The notes beneath the pieces were generated by a model, which saw only the letters and a list, made by a program, of their open reading frames with translations, was not told where the DNA came from and made no database searches. From NCBI GenBank assembly GCA_002434595.1, contig DJKK01000100.1, forward strand, positions 1 through 10,064: 10,064 nt of DNA, given 5' to 3'. This stretch comes from Alphaproteobacteria bacterium UBA6544. Lineage in GTDB: Bacteria > Pseudomonadota > Alphaproteobacteria > UBA8366. Positions within the stretch are counted from its first letter, which is position 1. Each line of letters opens with the position of its first letter. This document shows positions 1 through 6,199 of this stretch, in pieces. A program made the translations under genes and the position numbers.

Positions 1-1
1 T

Positions 2-166
2 GCGTCACCGCATGTCGGCGGCGAACTTGATCGTTGGCTGGATGTATGGGAAAAGGTGCGTGTTTTATTAGCTCAAGCTGGCAGACTTGGGCTGGACCGT
101 AAACACGTCATTCTAAACGCTTTTCTTCACGTCTCCAGCGCTGCAGCCAGCGCCGGCACGCGCTAG
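2..166 (+). CDS. holB: DNA polymerase III subunit delta', C-terminal end (partial)
   Basis: An open frame enters from the left edge and ends at TAG 164-166, giving the last 54 residues of a protein. The tail reads LDRWLDVWEKVRVLLAQAG, then LGLDRKHVILNAF. This is the pattern of the C-terminal helical domain of alphaproteobacterial HolB, the clamp-loader delta' subunit. The call leans on position: tmk-holB-metG-tatD is a common order in alphaproteobacteria, and metG begins 17 nt downstream. The AAA+ part lies outside the window, so catalytic and zinc motifs cannot be checked. The tail after the conserved helix (SSAASAGTR) is low complexity and unremarkable. Confidence 0.72.
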   Translation, partial: ASPHVGGELDRWLDVWEKVRVLLAQAGRLGLDRKHVILNAFLHVSSAAASAGTR

Positions 167-183
167 GGAACGAAGGCTGAGCC

Positions 184-1746
184 ATGTCGCGTTACTACGT
201 CACGACGCCAATTTACTACGTCAATGATGCACCGCATATCGGTCACGCATACACGACGCTAGCCTGTGATGTCTTGGCGCGATTCATGCGCCTCGACGGT
301 CGCGACGTTCGGTTCCTTACGGGAACAGATGAGCACGGCCAGAAGGTCGAGAAGGCGGCAGCCAAAAAAGGGGTCGACCCACAGGCATTTACGGACGAGA
401 TCTCACAGAATTTCCGTCACCTGGCGGATGCGATGAACTTTAGTTACGACGATTTTATCCGCACGACGGAGCCGCGCCATATTGCGTCCTGTCAGGCGAT
501 TTGGAAGGCGATTGCGAAAGGCCAGTCGCCGGAGGGACGAGAGAATATCTACCTCGAAAAATACGCGGGCTGGTACGCAGTCCGCGACGAGGCGTTCTAT
601 ACGGAAGCCGAACTTCAAGAGGGGCCTAGAGGGCAAAAACTCGCGCCGACGGGTGCCGAAGTCGAGTGGGTTGAAGAGCCGAGCTATTTTTTCCGCCTCT
701 CCGACTGGCAGGATTCGCTGCTGAAGTTTTATCAGGATAATCCTGATTTTATAGCTCCGACAAGTCGTCGGAATGAGGTTATCAGCTTCGTCGAAGGGGG
801 GCTGAACGACCTTTCGATTTCTCGTACAACGTTCAACTGGGGCGTGCCGGTGCCGGACGATGAAGAGCACATCATGTACGTCTGGCTGGATGCGCTGGCC
901 AACTATATCACCGCGGTCGGCCATCCGAACGACGGGAACGCTTTGTGGAAATATTGGCCCGCAGACCTTCACATGGTCGGAAAGGATATCCTGCGGTTTC
1001 ACGCGGTCTATTGGCCCGCATTTCTTATGGCCGCCGGGATCAAACCGCCGAAGCGGGTCTTTGCGCATGGTTGGTGGACGAATGAAGGGCAAAAGATTTC
1101 AAAATCGCTCGGTAACGTAATCGACCCGTTTGAGTTGGTGGACCGCTACGGTCTCGACCCGTTTCGATACTTTCTTTTGCGGCAGGTTCCTTTCGGCAAT
1201 GACGGGGATTTTTCTCACCAGGCAATTGTACATCGACTAAATGGCGATCTTGCCAACGACTTTGGCAACCTTTGTCAGAGGGTTTTGTCGATGATCTTCC
1301 GCAACTGTGACGGCAAAATCCCGCCGTCACACGAGTTTTCTGAGGACGATATCGCCTTTGTCGACGGGATTGCTGCAAGTATCGAAGAGCTTCGCAAACT
1401 GATGGAGGAACAGTCCTTTCATCAAGCACTAGAACTTATTTGGCGGCATGTAGGCAATGCAAACCGCTACGTCGACGAGCAGGCGCCGTGGGAGTTGCGT
1501 AAGAGCGATCCGGTGCGCATGGAGACCGTGCTCTATACGCTGGCCGAGGCCATTAGAAATCTTGCGCTTCTAACGTCGCCATTCATGCCGGACGCAATGA
1601 CGCGAATTTTCGATCAGATGAGCGTTGCCGCGACAAAGCGGACGTTCACGCATCTCGGGCGGACCCATGGATTGGCGGAAGGGACGGCGCTCGCGGGCAA
1701 GCCACAGCCGGTATTTCCGCGCTTTGTTGAGGAGGAGGGGGCCTGA
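184..1746 (+). CDS. metG: Methionyl-tRNA synthetase
   Basis: This 520-residue class I aminoacyl-tRNA synthetase charges tRNA-Met with methionine in the cytoplasm. The N terminus MSRYYVTTPIYYVNDAPHIGH carries the HIGH signature at residues 18-21. The second ATP-binding signature is KISKS at 304-308, followed by LGNVIDP. The segment WYAVRDEAFYTEAEL (about 131-145) and the region up to EVEWVEEPSYFF lack the CxxC zinc-knuckle cysteines, as in the zinc-free B. subtilis-like subtype. The helical anticodon-binding domain follows, with NRYVDEQAPWEL near 431. The protein ends without the C-terminal tRNA-binding/dimerisation domain that makes the E. coli enzyme about 677 residues long; about 515-520 is usual for alphaproteobacteria. 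It starts 17 nt after holB and ends 1 nt before tatD. Confidence 0.97.
   Translation: MSRYYVTTPIYYVNDAPHIGHAYTTLACDVLARFMRLDGRDVRFLTGTDEHGQKVEKAAAKKGVDPQAFTDEISQNFRHLADAMNFSYDDFIRTTEPRHIASCQAIWKAIAKGQSPEGRENIYLEKYAGWYAVRDEAFYTEAELQEGPRGQKLAPTGAEVEWVEEPSYFFRLSDWQDSLLKFYQDNPDFIAPTSRRNEVISFVEGGLNDLSISRTTFNWGVPVPDDEEHIMYVWLDALANYITAVGHPNDGNALWKYWPADLHMVGKDILRFHAVYWPAFLMAAGIKPPKRVFAHGWWTNEGQKISKSLGNVIDPFELVDRYGLDPFRYFLLRQVPFGNDGDFSHQAIVHRLNGDLANDFGNLCQRVLSMIFRNCDGKIPPSHEFSEDDIAFVDGIAASIEELRKLMEEQSFHQALELIWRHVGNANRYVDEQAPWELRKSDPVRMETVLYTLAEAIRNLALLTSPFMPDAMTRIFDQMSVAATKRTFTHLGRTHGLAEGTALAGKPQPVFPRFVEEEGA
1731..1738 (+). promoter_or_regulatory. Shine-Dalgarno that sets the tatD GTG start
   Basis: GGAGGAGG lies inside the last codons of metG, 9 nt before GTG 1748. 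It supports the short tatD form over an upstream ATG within metG, and fits translational coupling of the two genes. Confidence 0.8.
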
Positions 1747-1747
1747 G

Positions 1748-2530
1748 GTGCTTGTCGACAGCCATTGCCATTTGGATTACCTGGAGCGCGACGGTGACCT
1801 AGATGAAGCCGTAGTGCGTGCCCGAGAGGCTGGCGTCCGCACAATCGTCACGATCTGCACGAAGGTGAGCGAGTTCGAGACAATCAAGCGGATCGCTGAA
1901 CGGTATGACGACATATGGTGCACGGTGGGTATTCACCCTCACGAAGCCGCTACGGAACCTCAAGTAAGCACGGCACAATTACTAGAAATAGCACAGCATC
2001 CGAAAGTCGTCGGTATCGGCGAGACGGGGCTCGACTATTACTACGAGCACAGCCCTCGAGAGGCCCAGAAGATCAGTTTTCGGAAGCATATTGCAGCAGC
2101 GAGGGAAAGCGGCCTGCCGCTAATCGTGCATACCCGTGACGCGGATGACGACACAATGGGAATTCTCAATGAGGCGTATGCCGATGGGGTATTTTCCGGT
2201 CTGATACATTGCTACAGCACTTCTCCGAAAGTCGCTGAAAGAGCGATAGAAATTGGATTTTATATTTCGATTGCCGGTATTGTAACCTTTAAACGCGCGG
2301 CAGAACTCCAGCAAACGGCAGTCGGCCTACCGGAAGACCGTTTGCTGGTAGAGACAGACGCGCCTTATTTGGCGCCAGTGCCGAAACGGGGCAAACGCAA
2401 TGAGCCGTCCTATGTCGCCTTTACGGCGGCGAAGCTTGCAGAGCTTCGGAATGACGACGTGTCTCGTATAGCCGCGGTGACGACAGACAATTTCTTTCGC
2501 CTGTTTACGAAAGCTGCCCGACCGGCATGA
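1748..2530 (+). CDS. tatD: TatD-family metal-dependent hydrolase / DNase
   Basis: A 260-residue TIM-barrel metal-dependent hydrolase of the TatD/YcfH family, whose members act as 3'-5' exonucleases or DNases. The GTG at 1748 is chosen as start. It gives the family N terminus LVDSHCHLD, lies 1 nt after the metG stop, and has a strong Shine-Dalgarno (GGAGGAGG, 1731-1738). The frame is open further upstream, but that stretch is inside metG. Metal ligands are visible in order: H6 and H8 (HCH), E92 (GIGETGLDYYYE), H128 (IVHTRDAD), H154 (LIHCYST) and D204 (ETDAPYLAP). The closing motif PVPKRGKRNEP is typical. Length is usual for the family. It is probably translationally coupled to metG upstream and to the MBL hydrolase, which it overlaps by 4 nt. 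The in vivo substrate is not shown by the sequence. Confidence 0.95.
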   Translation: MLVDSHCHLDYLERDGDLDEAVVRAREAGVRTIVTICTKVSEFETIKRIAERYDDIWCTVGIHPHEAATEPQVSTAQLLEIAQHPKVVGIGETGLDYYYEHSPREAQKISFRKHIAAARESGLPLIVHTRDADDDTMGILNEAYADGVFSGLIHCYSTSPKVAERAIEIGFYISIAGIVTFKRAAELQQTAVGLPEDRLLVETDAPYLAPVPKRGKRNEPSYVAFTAAKLAELRNDDVSRIAAVTTDNFFRLFTKAARPA

Positions 2531-3300
2531 AAATCACGATCTTGGGCAGCGGCGCATCTGGCGGCGTTCCGATGATCGGACCGATCTGGGGCAATTGCGA
2601 CCCAGACAATCCCAAGAACCGTCGCCGCCGAGCGTCCATTTTGCTTGAGACCGGTGTTTCATCCGTCTTGGTCGATGCATCGCCGGATTGTCGTTCCCAA
2701 TTGCTGGATGCGAATGTTTTTCGGCTCGACGCCGTAGTGTTCACTCATGCGCATGCGGACCATTGCCATGGAATCGACGACTTACGCTGGATCAATCAGC
2801 TTCAAGGTCGCGCGATCGAGGCCTTTGCGGATTCGGTAAGTTATGAGGAAATGAATCGGCGCTTCGGCTACGCGTTCAAGCCGTTTGAGCTACCAGACCA
2901 CGGATATTTCTATCGTCCTGTCCTGGAGTGGCGTGAGATTGGGGAACGTTCATTTAGCGCCGGTGGGATCGAATTTTGGGCCTATATGCAGGATCATGGA
3001 AACTCAAAAACCTTGGGGCTGCGGTTTGGCGACATTGCGTATTCGACCGACGTTGTTCAGCTTGACGACACAGCATTTGAATTGCTTAAGGATTTAGATC
3101 TCTGGATCGTTGGATGTCTTCGCGAAGTACCTCATCCATCACACGCTCATTTGGAAAGGGTTCTTGGATGGATCGAGCGTCTTGCGCCGCGAAGGGTCGT
3201 GATAACGCATATGAACCATACGCTTGATTATGAGACATTGCGCGCGAAACTGCCGGATAACGCGGTTCCAGCTTATGACGGCATGGTCATCGAGGTTTAA
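2527..3300 (+). CDS. MBL-fold metallo-hydrolase, PhnP-like
   Basis: A 257-residue metallo-beta-lactamase-fold hydrolase. The start GSGASGGVP (residues 7-15) and the conserved W-G-N-C-D segment (21-25) are typical of the group containing PhnP (phosphoribosyl 1,2-cyclic phosphate phosphodiesterase) and its uncharacterised alphaproteobacterial relatives. The metal-binding HxHxDH motif is HAHADH at 74-79. Further likely ligands are H157 (QDHGNSKTLG), D175 (AYSTDV), and H228 and H231 (ITHMNH). The ATG overlaps the tatD stop (ATGA, 2527-2530). The order metG-tatD-MBL is widely conserved, which suggests a general housekeeping role in nucleotide or phosphodiester metabolism. No phn genes are present here, so a carbon-phosphorus lyase role is not supported. 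The exact substrate is unknown. Confidence 0.9.
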   Translation: MKITILGSGASGGVPMIGPIWGNCDPDNPKNRRRRASILLETGVSSVLVDASPDCRSQLLDANVFRLDAVVFTHAHADHCHGIDDLRWINQLQGRAIEAFADSVSYEEMNRRFGYAFKPFELPDHGYFYRPVLEWREIGERSFSAGGIEFWAYMQDHGNSKTLGLRFGDIAYSTDVVQLDDTAFELLKDLDLWIVGCLREVPHPSHAHLERVLGWIERLAPRRVVITHMNHTLDYETLRAKLPDNAVPAYDGMVIEV

Positions 3301-3310
3301 TTTTATTTCC

Positions 3311-3326
3311 CATAATATACATTATG
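3311..3326. repeat. AT-rich inverted repeat after the metG operon
   Basis: CATAAT-ATAC-ATTATG is a perfect 6-bp inverted repeat starting 10 nt after the metallo-hydrolase stop. It is followed on the + strand by T-rich cgtctttctt. It could form a weak transcription-terminating hairpin, but the stem has only two G-C pairs. Confidence 0.35.
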
Positions 3327-3388
3327 CGTCTTTCTTGTCAAAACATACCGGTTTATTAAAACTGCGCGCCCCCGGTCGTAATCTCTAA

Positions 3389-3416
3389 ATCATCTGGCCT
3401 ATTTCATGCAGATGAT
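3389..3416. terminator. Candidate bidirectional terminator between convergent genes
   Basis: ATCATCTG (3389-3396) and CAGATGAT (3409-3416) form a perfect 8-bp inverted repeat around a 12-nt loop. It begins 5 nt beyond the stop of the XRE regulator gene on the - strand and lies 88 nt beyond the + strand operon. On the - strand the stem is followed by TTTAGAGATT, a poor U-tract. The position between convergent genes is the main support; the stem is only moderately stable. Confidence 0.45.
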
Positions 3417-3421
3417 ACCTG

Positions 3422-3811
3422 TTATTCGACGAATCCCGCGTTTTCTTCGGTAAGGTTCGCTGGGACAGACTTCAACAAAAGTCTAAGGGGCATCCTCACC
3501 TTCTCCGGCATAATATTGAAGGTATTGACCAGCTCCCAGACATCCGGGCCCCATGCCTCAGGCGTATCCGGAATGTCGTCGTCGCGGAATCCTTCGAAGA
3601 AAAACGAAATATCGACACTGAGTATCTTGGTCAGGTCGTAAAGTCGCGATGCGCTGACACGATTGTACCCGCGCTCATACTTTTGCACCTGTTGGAAAGT
3701 CAGACCGAGTTGATCCGCTACAGCCGTTTGCGACAAGCCCAACTCCACGCGCCGCGCTCTTATGCGACCTCCGACATAATTATCGACGTCCGCTTCCGTC
3801 CAATTAGCCAT
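3422..3811 (-). CDS. XRE-family (PraR-like) transcriptional regulator
   Basis: A 129-residue DNA-binding protein. The N-terminal half holds an HTH_3/XRE domain: VGGRIRARRVELGLSQTAVA, then LGLTFQQVQKYERG, then NRVSASRLYDL, closing with DISFFFEGF. This arrangement, in particular FQQVQKYE and NRVSASRL, matches the PraR/PhrR group found widely in alphaproteobacteria, which regulate quorum sensing, biofilm or stress genes in rhizobia. The C-terminal half is acidic and of no recognised domain. The ATG at 3811 is preferred because AGGAG (3819-3823) lies 7 nt upstream; the in-frame GTG (3817) and TTG (3814) are too close to it. The gene is monocistronic, convergent with the metG operon, and has a long upstream gap. 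Targets cannot be inferred; autoregulation is plausible only. Confidence 0.88.
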   Translation of the reverse strand: MANWTEADVDNYVGGRIRARRVELGLSQTAVADQLGLTFQQVQKYERGYNRVSASRLYDLTKILSVDISFFFEGFRDDDIPDTPEAWGPDVWELVNTFNIMPEKVRMPLRLLLKSVPANLTEENAGFVE

Positions 3812-3818
3812 CAACACA

Positions 3819-3823
3819 CTCCT
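3819..3823 (-). promoter_or_regulatory. Ribosome binding site of the XRE gene
   Basis: AGGAG on the - strand, 7 nt before ATG 3811. It decides between three in-frame start codons (GTG 3817, TTG 3814, ATG 3811) in favour of the ATG. Confidence 0.7.
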
Positions 3824-3832
3824 AACTAGAGT

Positions 3833-3842
3833 TGCTGCAGCA
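3833..3842. repeat. Perfect palindrome in the XRE upstream region
   Basis: TGCTGCAGCA is a self-complementary 10-mer 22 nt upstream of the XRE start codon, next to a possible -10-like TATATG on the - strand. Its position suits an operator, for example for autoregulation, but no match to a known PraR site was established. Confidence 0.3.
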
Positions 3843-4018
3843 TATACACGGTTAGAAAGATGGACACTAATTTTTCGCGATCAAGGAAACTGTTTGGCTT
3901 TTTGGCGCGGCGGGCAGAAATGTGAGCGTTCAGGACGATAGTCTGCCACGCTATCTAAAATTTCTCATTTTTTAACATACGGTTATGATGACTAGTCAAT
4001 CGGGTGGATTATTAGAAT

Positions 4019-4029
4019 ATACCCCTAAT
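4019..4029. repeat. 11-bp direct repeat, left copy
   Basis: ATACCCCTAAT, repeated identically and in the same orientation at 4669-4679, exactly 650 bp away. No terminal inverted repeats were found just inside the two copies, so a transposon target duplication is not demonstrated. Confidence 0.4.
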
Positions 4030-4668
4030 AGAGGCAAATATTTAACTCATGCCTACGTTTGTGGGTAAAAAGACATGAATTGTAGGGGCAGAAAGGTACA
4101 GCAGTTTCAAAACAACAACGTCATCGACCACGACCGGTGCGAAGACACGGCAATACCGTACAGCAAGCTCCCAGAAATTAGGGCTCGATTGGATCTCTTT
4201 GGCCTGTCCGTTAAGGTCGATGTGGGTCTCAATGACTGGCGGGACCTCATTAGCGAGAAGCCGATGAAATAAGACGTGACTAGAGCACTTTCCCCCCACT
4301 ACAACGAATTATGGCCCGGAAATTTGATCTGCCAATATCGATGCGGCTCCGACCGTCGGTCAGCAGCCAGGCTACCCTTACATCTGCGGCTGCGTCACTG
4401 GGCGGGTGAGGGCATATCTCTTCGATCCACTCCGACCGTCGCGCCGAATGCAAATCGTTTCCGCAGCGGTTTCTTCCGCCAGGGCGGCTTCGTTGACACC
4501 GCCAAGCTTATTATTGAGTACGCCCAAATTGTGGGATCCGAATTCCGGCATGCAAACGCGAAGCGGATATTTCTAGGAAGATTTCGCGAACATCAACATT
4601 TCTTCCATGTGGATGCGCCGATAGCTAATAACAATTGATGTCCGAAACAAAAAAAATAACTTTTCGTG

Positions 4669-4679
4669 ATACCCCTAAT
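4669..4679. repeat. 11-bp direct repeat, right copy
   Basis: The second copy of ATACCCCTAAT, immediately beyond the stop codon of the ComE-like gene. Together with the left copy it bounds the gene-poor segment. Confidence 0.4.
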
Positions 4680-4682
4680 TTC

Positions 4683-5288
4683 TTAGTGGTCGAGTGCTAC
4701 CTCCCCGCGGTCCGTCGTGGCCATTCGAAAGCGGGCGGCAATATAGTGTCCGATTCGGGTCTGCGGTTCGACAATCGCGCCATATGTCTTAAGGGCGACC
4801 TTGGCGACCATCATAACAGGTCCGTCAACGTCAAGCAGTGCAGATTTGATTTCTGAGATCGAATCCATATCTGAGATGGCGCGGGTTACTTTGAAGCCGC
4901 ACTGTGCGGCAACACCTCCTATATCGGTACTACCTGATGTATGGGTGGGCTGTCCGCCTGTCTCTGAATAGTGGCCGTTATCCAATACGAGGACGGCAAG
5001 ATTGCGGACCGGTGCATTTCCGGCAGCGGAAAGCGCGCCAAGACCCATGAGCATTTCACCGTCGCCGGTAATCACCAAGACCCGTTTATCCGGTTGGGCC
5101 ACGGCAAGGCCAATGGCAACAGGAACCGCCTGTCCCATGGCTCCCCAAAGGTAAAAGTTCCGAGGATTGTCTTCAATGTCCGCGACGTCATAGGTGCTGG
5201 AACCAAGGCCGCTTACGACCAGCAAATCTTCCGACCGATTGGCGAGAATCTCCGTGACAAACTTTTTTCTATCGATTGTCCCGGTCAT
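4683..5288 (-). CDS. TPP-dependent decarboxylase, beta (TPP-binding) subunit, ComE-like
   Basis: This 201-residue protein corresponds to the C-terminal, pyrophosphate-binding domain of TPP enzymes. The diphosphate/Mg motif is GDGEMLMGLGAL, starting at G75, and it ends in LDNGHYSETGG (D103-N104-G105), a variant of GDG-x(26)-NN. NFYLWGAMGQAVPVAIGLA (about 44-62) is the usual preceding helix region. Split TPP enzymes with this sequence style are ComE (sulfopyruvate decarboxylase beta) and the equivalent half of phosphonopyruvate decarboxylase. Reaction expected: non-oxidative decarboxylation of a 2-oxoacid to an aldehyde, together with the alpha subunit. The start is an ATGA overlap with the alpha gene, with AAGGAGG about 5 nt upstream (5294-5300). 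The C terminus (about 180-201) extends past the domain core. The substrate cannot be told from sequence; no coenzyme M or sulfonate genes are adjacent. Confidence 0.87.
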   Translation of the reverse strand: MTGTIDRKKFVTEILANRSEDLLVVSGLGSSTYDVADIEDNPRNFYLWGAMGQAVPVAIGLAVAQPDKRVLVITGDGEMLMGLGALSAAGNAPVRNLAVLVLDNGHYSETGGQPTHTSGSTDIGGVAAQCGFKVTRAISDMDSISEIKSALLDVDGPVMMVAKVALKTYGAIVEPQTRIGHYIAARFRMATTDRGEVALDH

Positions 5289-5824
5289 AGCGTCCTCCTT
5301 GCCGCCCGGAAATCCTTGGTCCCGATCAGTCGTTGCGCCAGAAGGACAGCAACCTGCTGATTGCCATCGAACGCAAGGCGGATTGCCGCCGTCACGGTCT
5401 CCGCGACCTCATCGGCATTGTCTGCGCGATAGACGGTAACACCCATGGCATTGAAGACATCCGGCGTCGCCTGTCCCATTGGTATTTGCCAGGGTACAAA
5501 TTCGCCCCATTCCCCTCGCATCGAGACGATGGTTACGAACGGGATGCGGCATGCGTTCGGCATGGCGAGGGCATTGATCGTGTTGCCCACACCGCTGCTT
5601 TGCATCAAAAGAACGCCGCGCTGGCCACCAAGCCACGCACCGGTCAGAACACCCACACCGTCTTGCTCGCTAGTGAGTCCGATGACGGTCATCGAATTGT
5701 CCGCCTCGCAAGCCCGGATCAGCGCGGCATGGCCGGCGTCGGGCACGTGGCAGACCTGTTCTATGTCGTGTTCGCGCAGGCAATCGTAAATCTCCATGCG
5801 CCAGTCGTTTGTGCTATCAGTCAT
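5285..5824 (-). CDS. TPP-dependent decarboxylase, alpha (PYR-domain) subunit, ComD-like
   Basis: This 179-residue protein is the pyrimidine-binding half of a TPP enzyme. It shows VCHVPDAGHAALI (24-36), the cofactor-activating glutamate E53 in LTSEQDGVGVLTGAWLGG, and LLMQSSGVGNTINAL (72-86). The last is the hallmark of the ComD and phosphonopyruvate decarboxylase family. RGEWGEFVPWQ (103-113) is also a family-type segment. The alpha and beta chains together make 380 residues, close to a single-chain phosphonopyruvate decarboxylase, and must assemble because the active site lies between PYR and PP domains. The two genes overlap by ATGA, so coupled translation is likely. No clear Shine-Dalgarno precedes ATG 5824; M10 is an alternative start, equally unsupported. 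Annotation as sulfopyruvate decarboxylase is possible, but the substrate is unproven. Confidence 0.87.
   Translation of the reverse strand: MTDSTNDWRMEIYDCLREHDIEQVCHVPDAGHAALIRACEADNSMTVIGLTSEQDGVGVLTGAWLGGQRGVLLMQSSGVGNTINALAMPNACRIPFVTIVSMRGEWGEFVPWQIPMGQATPDVFNAMGVTVYRADNADEVAETVTAAIRLAFDGNQQVAVLLAQRLIGTKDFRAARRTL
5294..5300 (-). promoter_or_regulatory. Ribosome binding site of the ComE-like gene
   Basis: AAGGAGG within the end of the alpha gene, 5 nt before the beta start. It is much stronger than anything before the alpha gene, so the beta subunit may also be translated independently of coupling. Confidence 0.7.
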
Positions 5825-6199
5825 TACGCAATTTCAGGTATACAGATCACGGTCGCATTCATAGGACGTTTCGAAGACTTCCAAGATTAGCGGGCTTCCC
5901 TATTGTGCTCCGCGGATTAAATTAGACCTTTCGTGTCGAAAACGACGGCGCAGATGGCTATCCCCACCTCTCTCAAATTGGCGTTTTGGGCGACTTTGGC
6001 AAGGTCCTGATGCACCAATCGTGGTGCAATCACATTAAGTTGCGTTTTTAAATAATTATATTTTGCGCGCCATCGCCGAAGCGTTCTCGCGGCGACAATA
6101 AGCCATCTCACTTTTTATTCCATACGAGCAGATAAAGCATAAAATTTTAGTGGCAATTGCGACTTGTTAAACTGTGGACGATAGCTAGGGTCAACAACC
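5825..6199. other. Divergent intergenic region between decarboxylase and mazG
   Basis: These 375 bp lie between the - strand decarboxylase operon and + strand mazG, so both promoters are expected here. The region is AT-rich near 6041-6062 and 6111-6150. It contains a perfect 18-bp interrupted palindrome at 6011-6028 and a weaker inverted repeat, TCGCCG (6073-6078) with CGGCGA (6090-6095). A possible mazG promoter is TTGCGA (6157) with GATAGC 17 nt later, but its match is poor. A 64-codon - strand frame (5917-6111) resembles no known protein and has no good ribosome binding site, so it is not called. Confidence 0.55.
6011..6028. promoter_or_regulatory. 18-bp palindromic operator candidate
   Basis: TGCACCA-ATCG-TGGTGCA has perfect 7-bp arms around a 4-nt centre. 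It lies 187 nt upstream of the ComD-like start and 172 nt upstream of mazG. The symmetry and size suit a dimeric regulator. A hairpin is also possible, but no T-tract follows immediately on either strand. The binding protein is unknown. Confidence 0.45.

Larger units (their letters stand above)
3812..4682. other. Gene-poor region of about 870 bp, no supported gene
   Basis: This stretch separates two - strand units: the XRE gene and the 3' end of the TPP decarboxylase pair. Open frames exist on both strands (for example 4075-4272 and 4276-4638 on +, 4042-4299 on -). None has a convincing Shine-Dalgarno, recognised domain or family-like residue pattern. The part from about 3950 to 4070 is AT-rich and contains the perfect palindrome TGACTAGTCA at 3989-3998. 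An 11-bp direct repeat, ATACCCCTAAT, occurs at 4019-4029 and 4669-4679. An A8 run (4649-4656) just beyond the decarboxylase stop reads as U8 in its transcript, but no strong stem precedes it. The region may hold a decayed gene or an unrecognised small RNA; neither is shown. Confidence 0.6.

Noticed and set aside
403..1092. 229-codon open frame on the - strand within metG
   Set aside because: It is fully antisense to metG, which has intact HIGH and KISKS signatures, and its translation is basic and low in family-like features.
2527..3300. The MBL hydrolase as PhnP of a C-P lyase operon, linked to phosphonopyruvate decarboxylase nearby
   Set aside because: No other phn genes are present, and the gene belongs to the conserved metG-tatD operon on the opposite strand from the decarboxylase pair. 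The phosphonate link would be a coincidence of names.
3989..3998. Palindrome TGACTAGTCA
   Set aside because: It is a perfect 10-mer palindrome but has no promoter or start codon at a fitting distance; it is noted within the intergenic entry only.
4276..4638. 120-codon open frame on the + strand in the gene-poor region
   Set aside because: No Shine-Dalgarno, no recognised domain and an incoherent residue pattern. It is described only as part of the intergenic region.
4649..4656. A8 run (U8 in the decarboxylase transcript) as an intrinsic terminator
   Set aside because: Only a weak, AT-rich 5-bp pairing surrounds it, and no GC-rich stem precedes the U run, so a terminator call is not supported.
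5333..5890. 185-codon open frame on the + strand opposite the ComD-like gene
   Set aside because: It lies antisense to a gene with clear family motifs, has no recognised domain and no ribosome binding site. It is best explained as a shadow of the real gene's codon pattern.
5917..6111. 64-codon open frame on the - strand upstream of the decarboxylase operon
   Set aside because: No good ribosome binding site, no recognised family, and it covers the palindrome and AT-rich stretch expected of a regulatory region.
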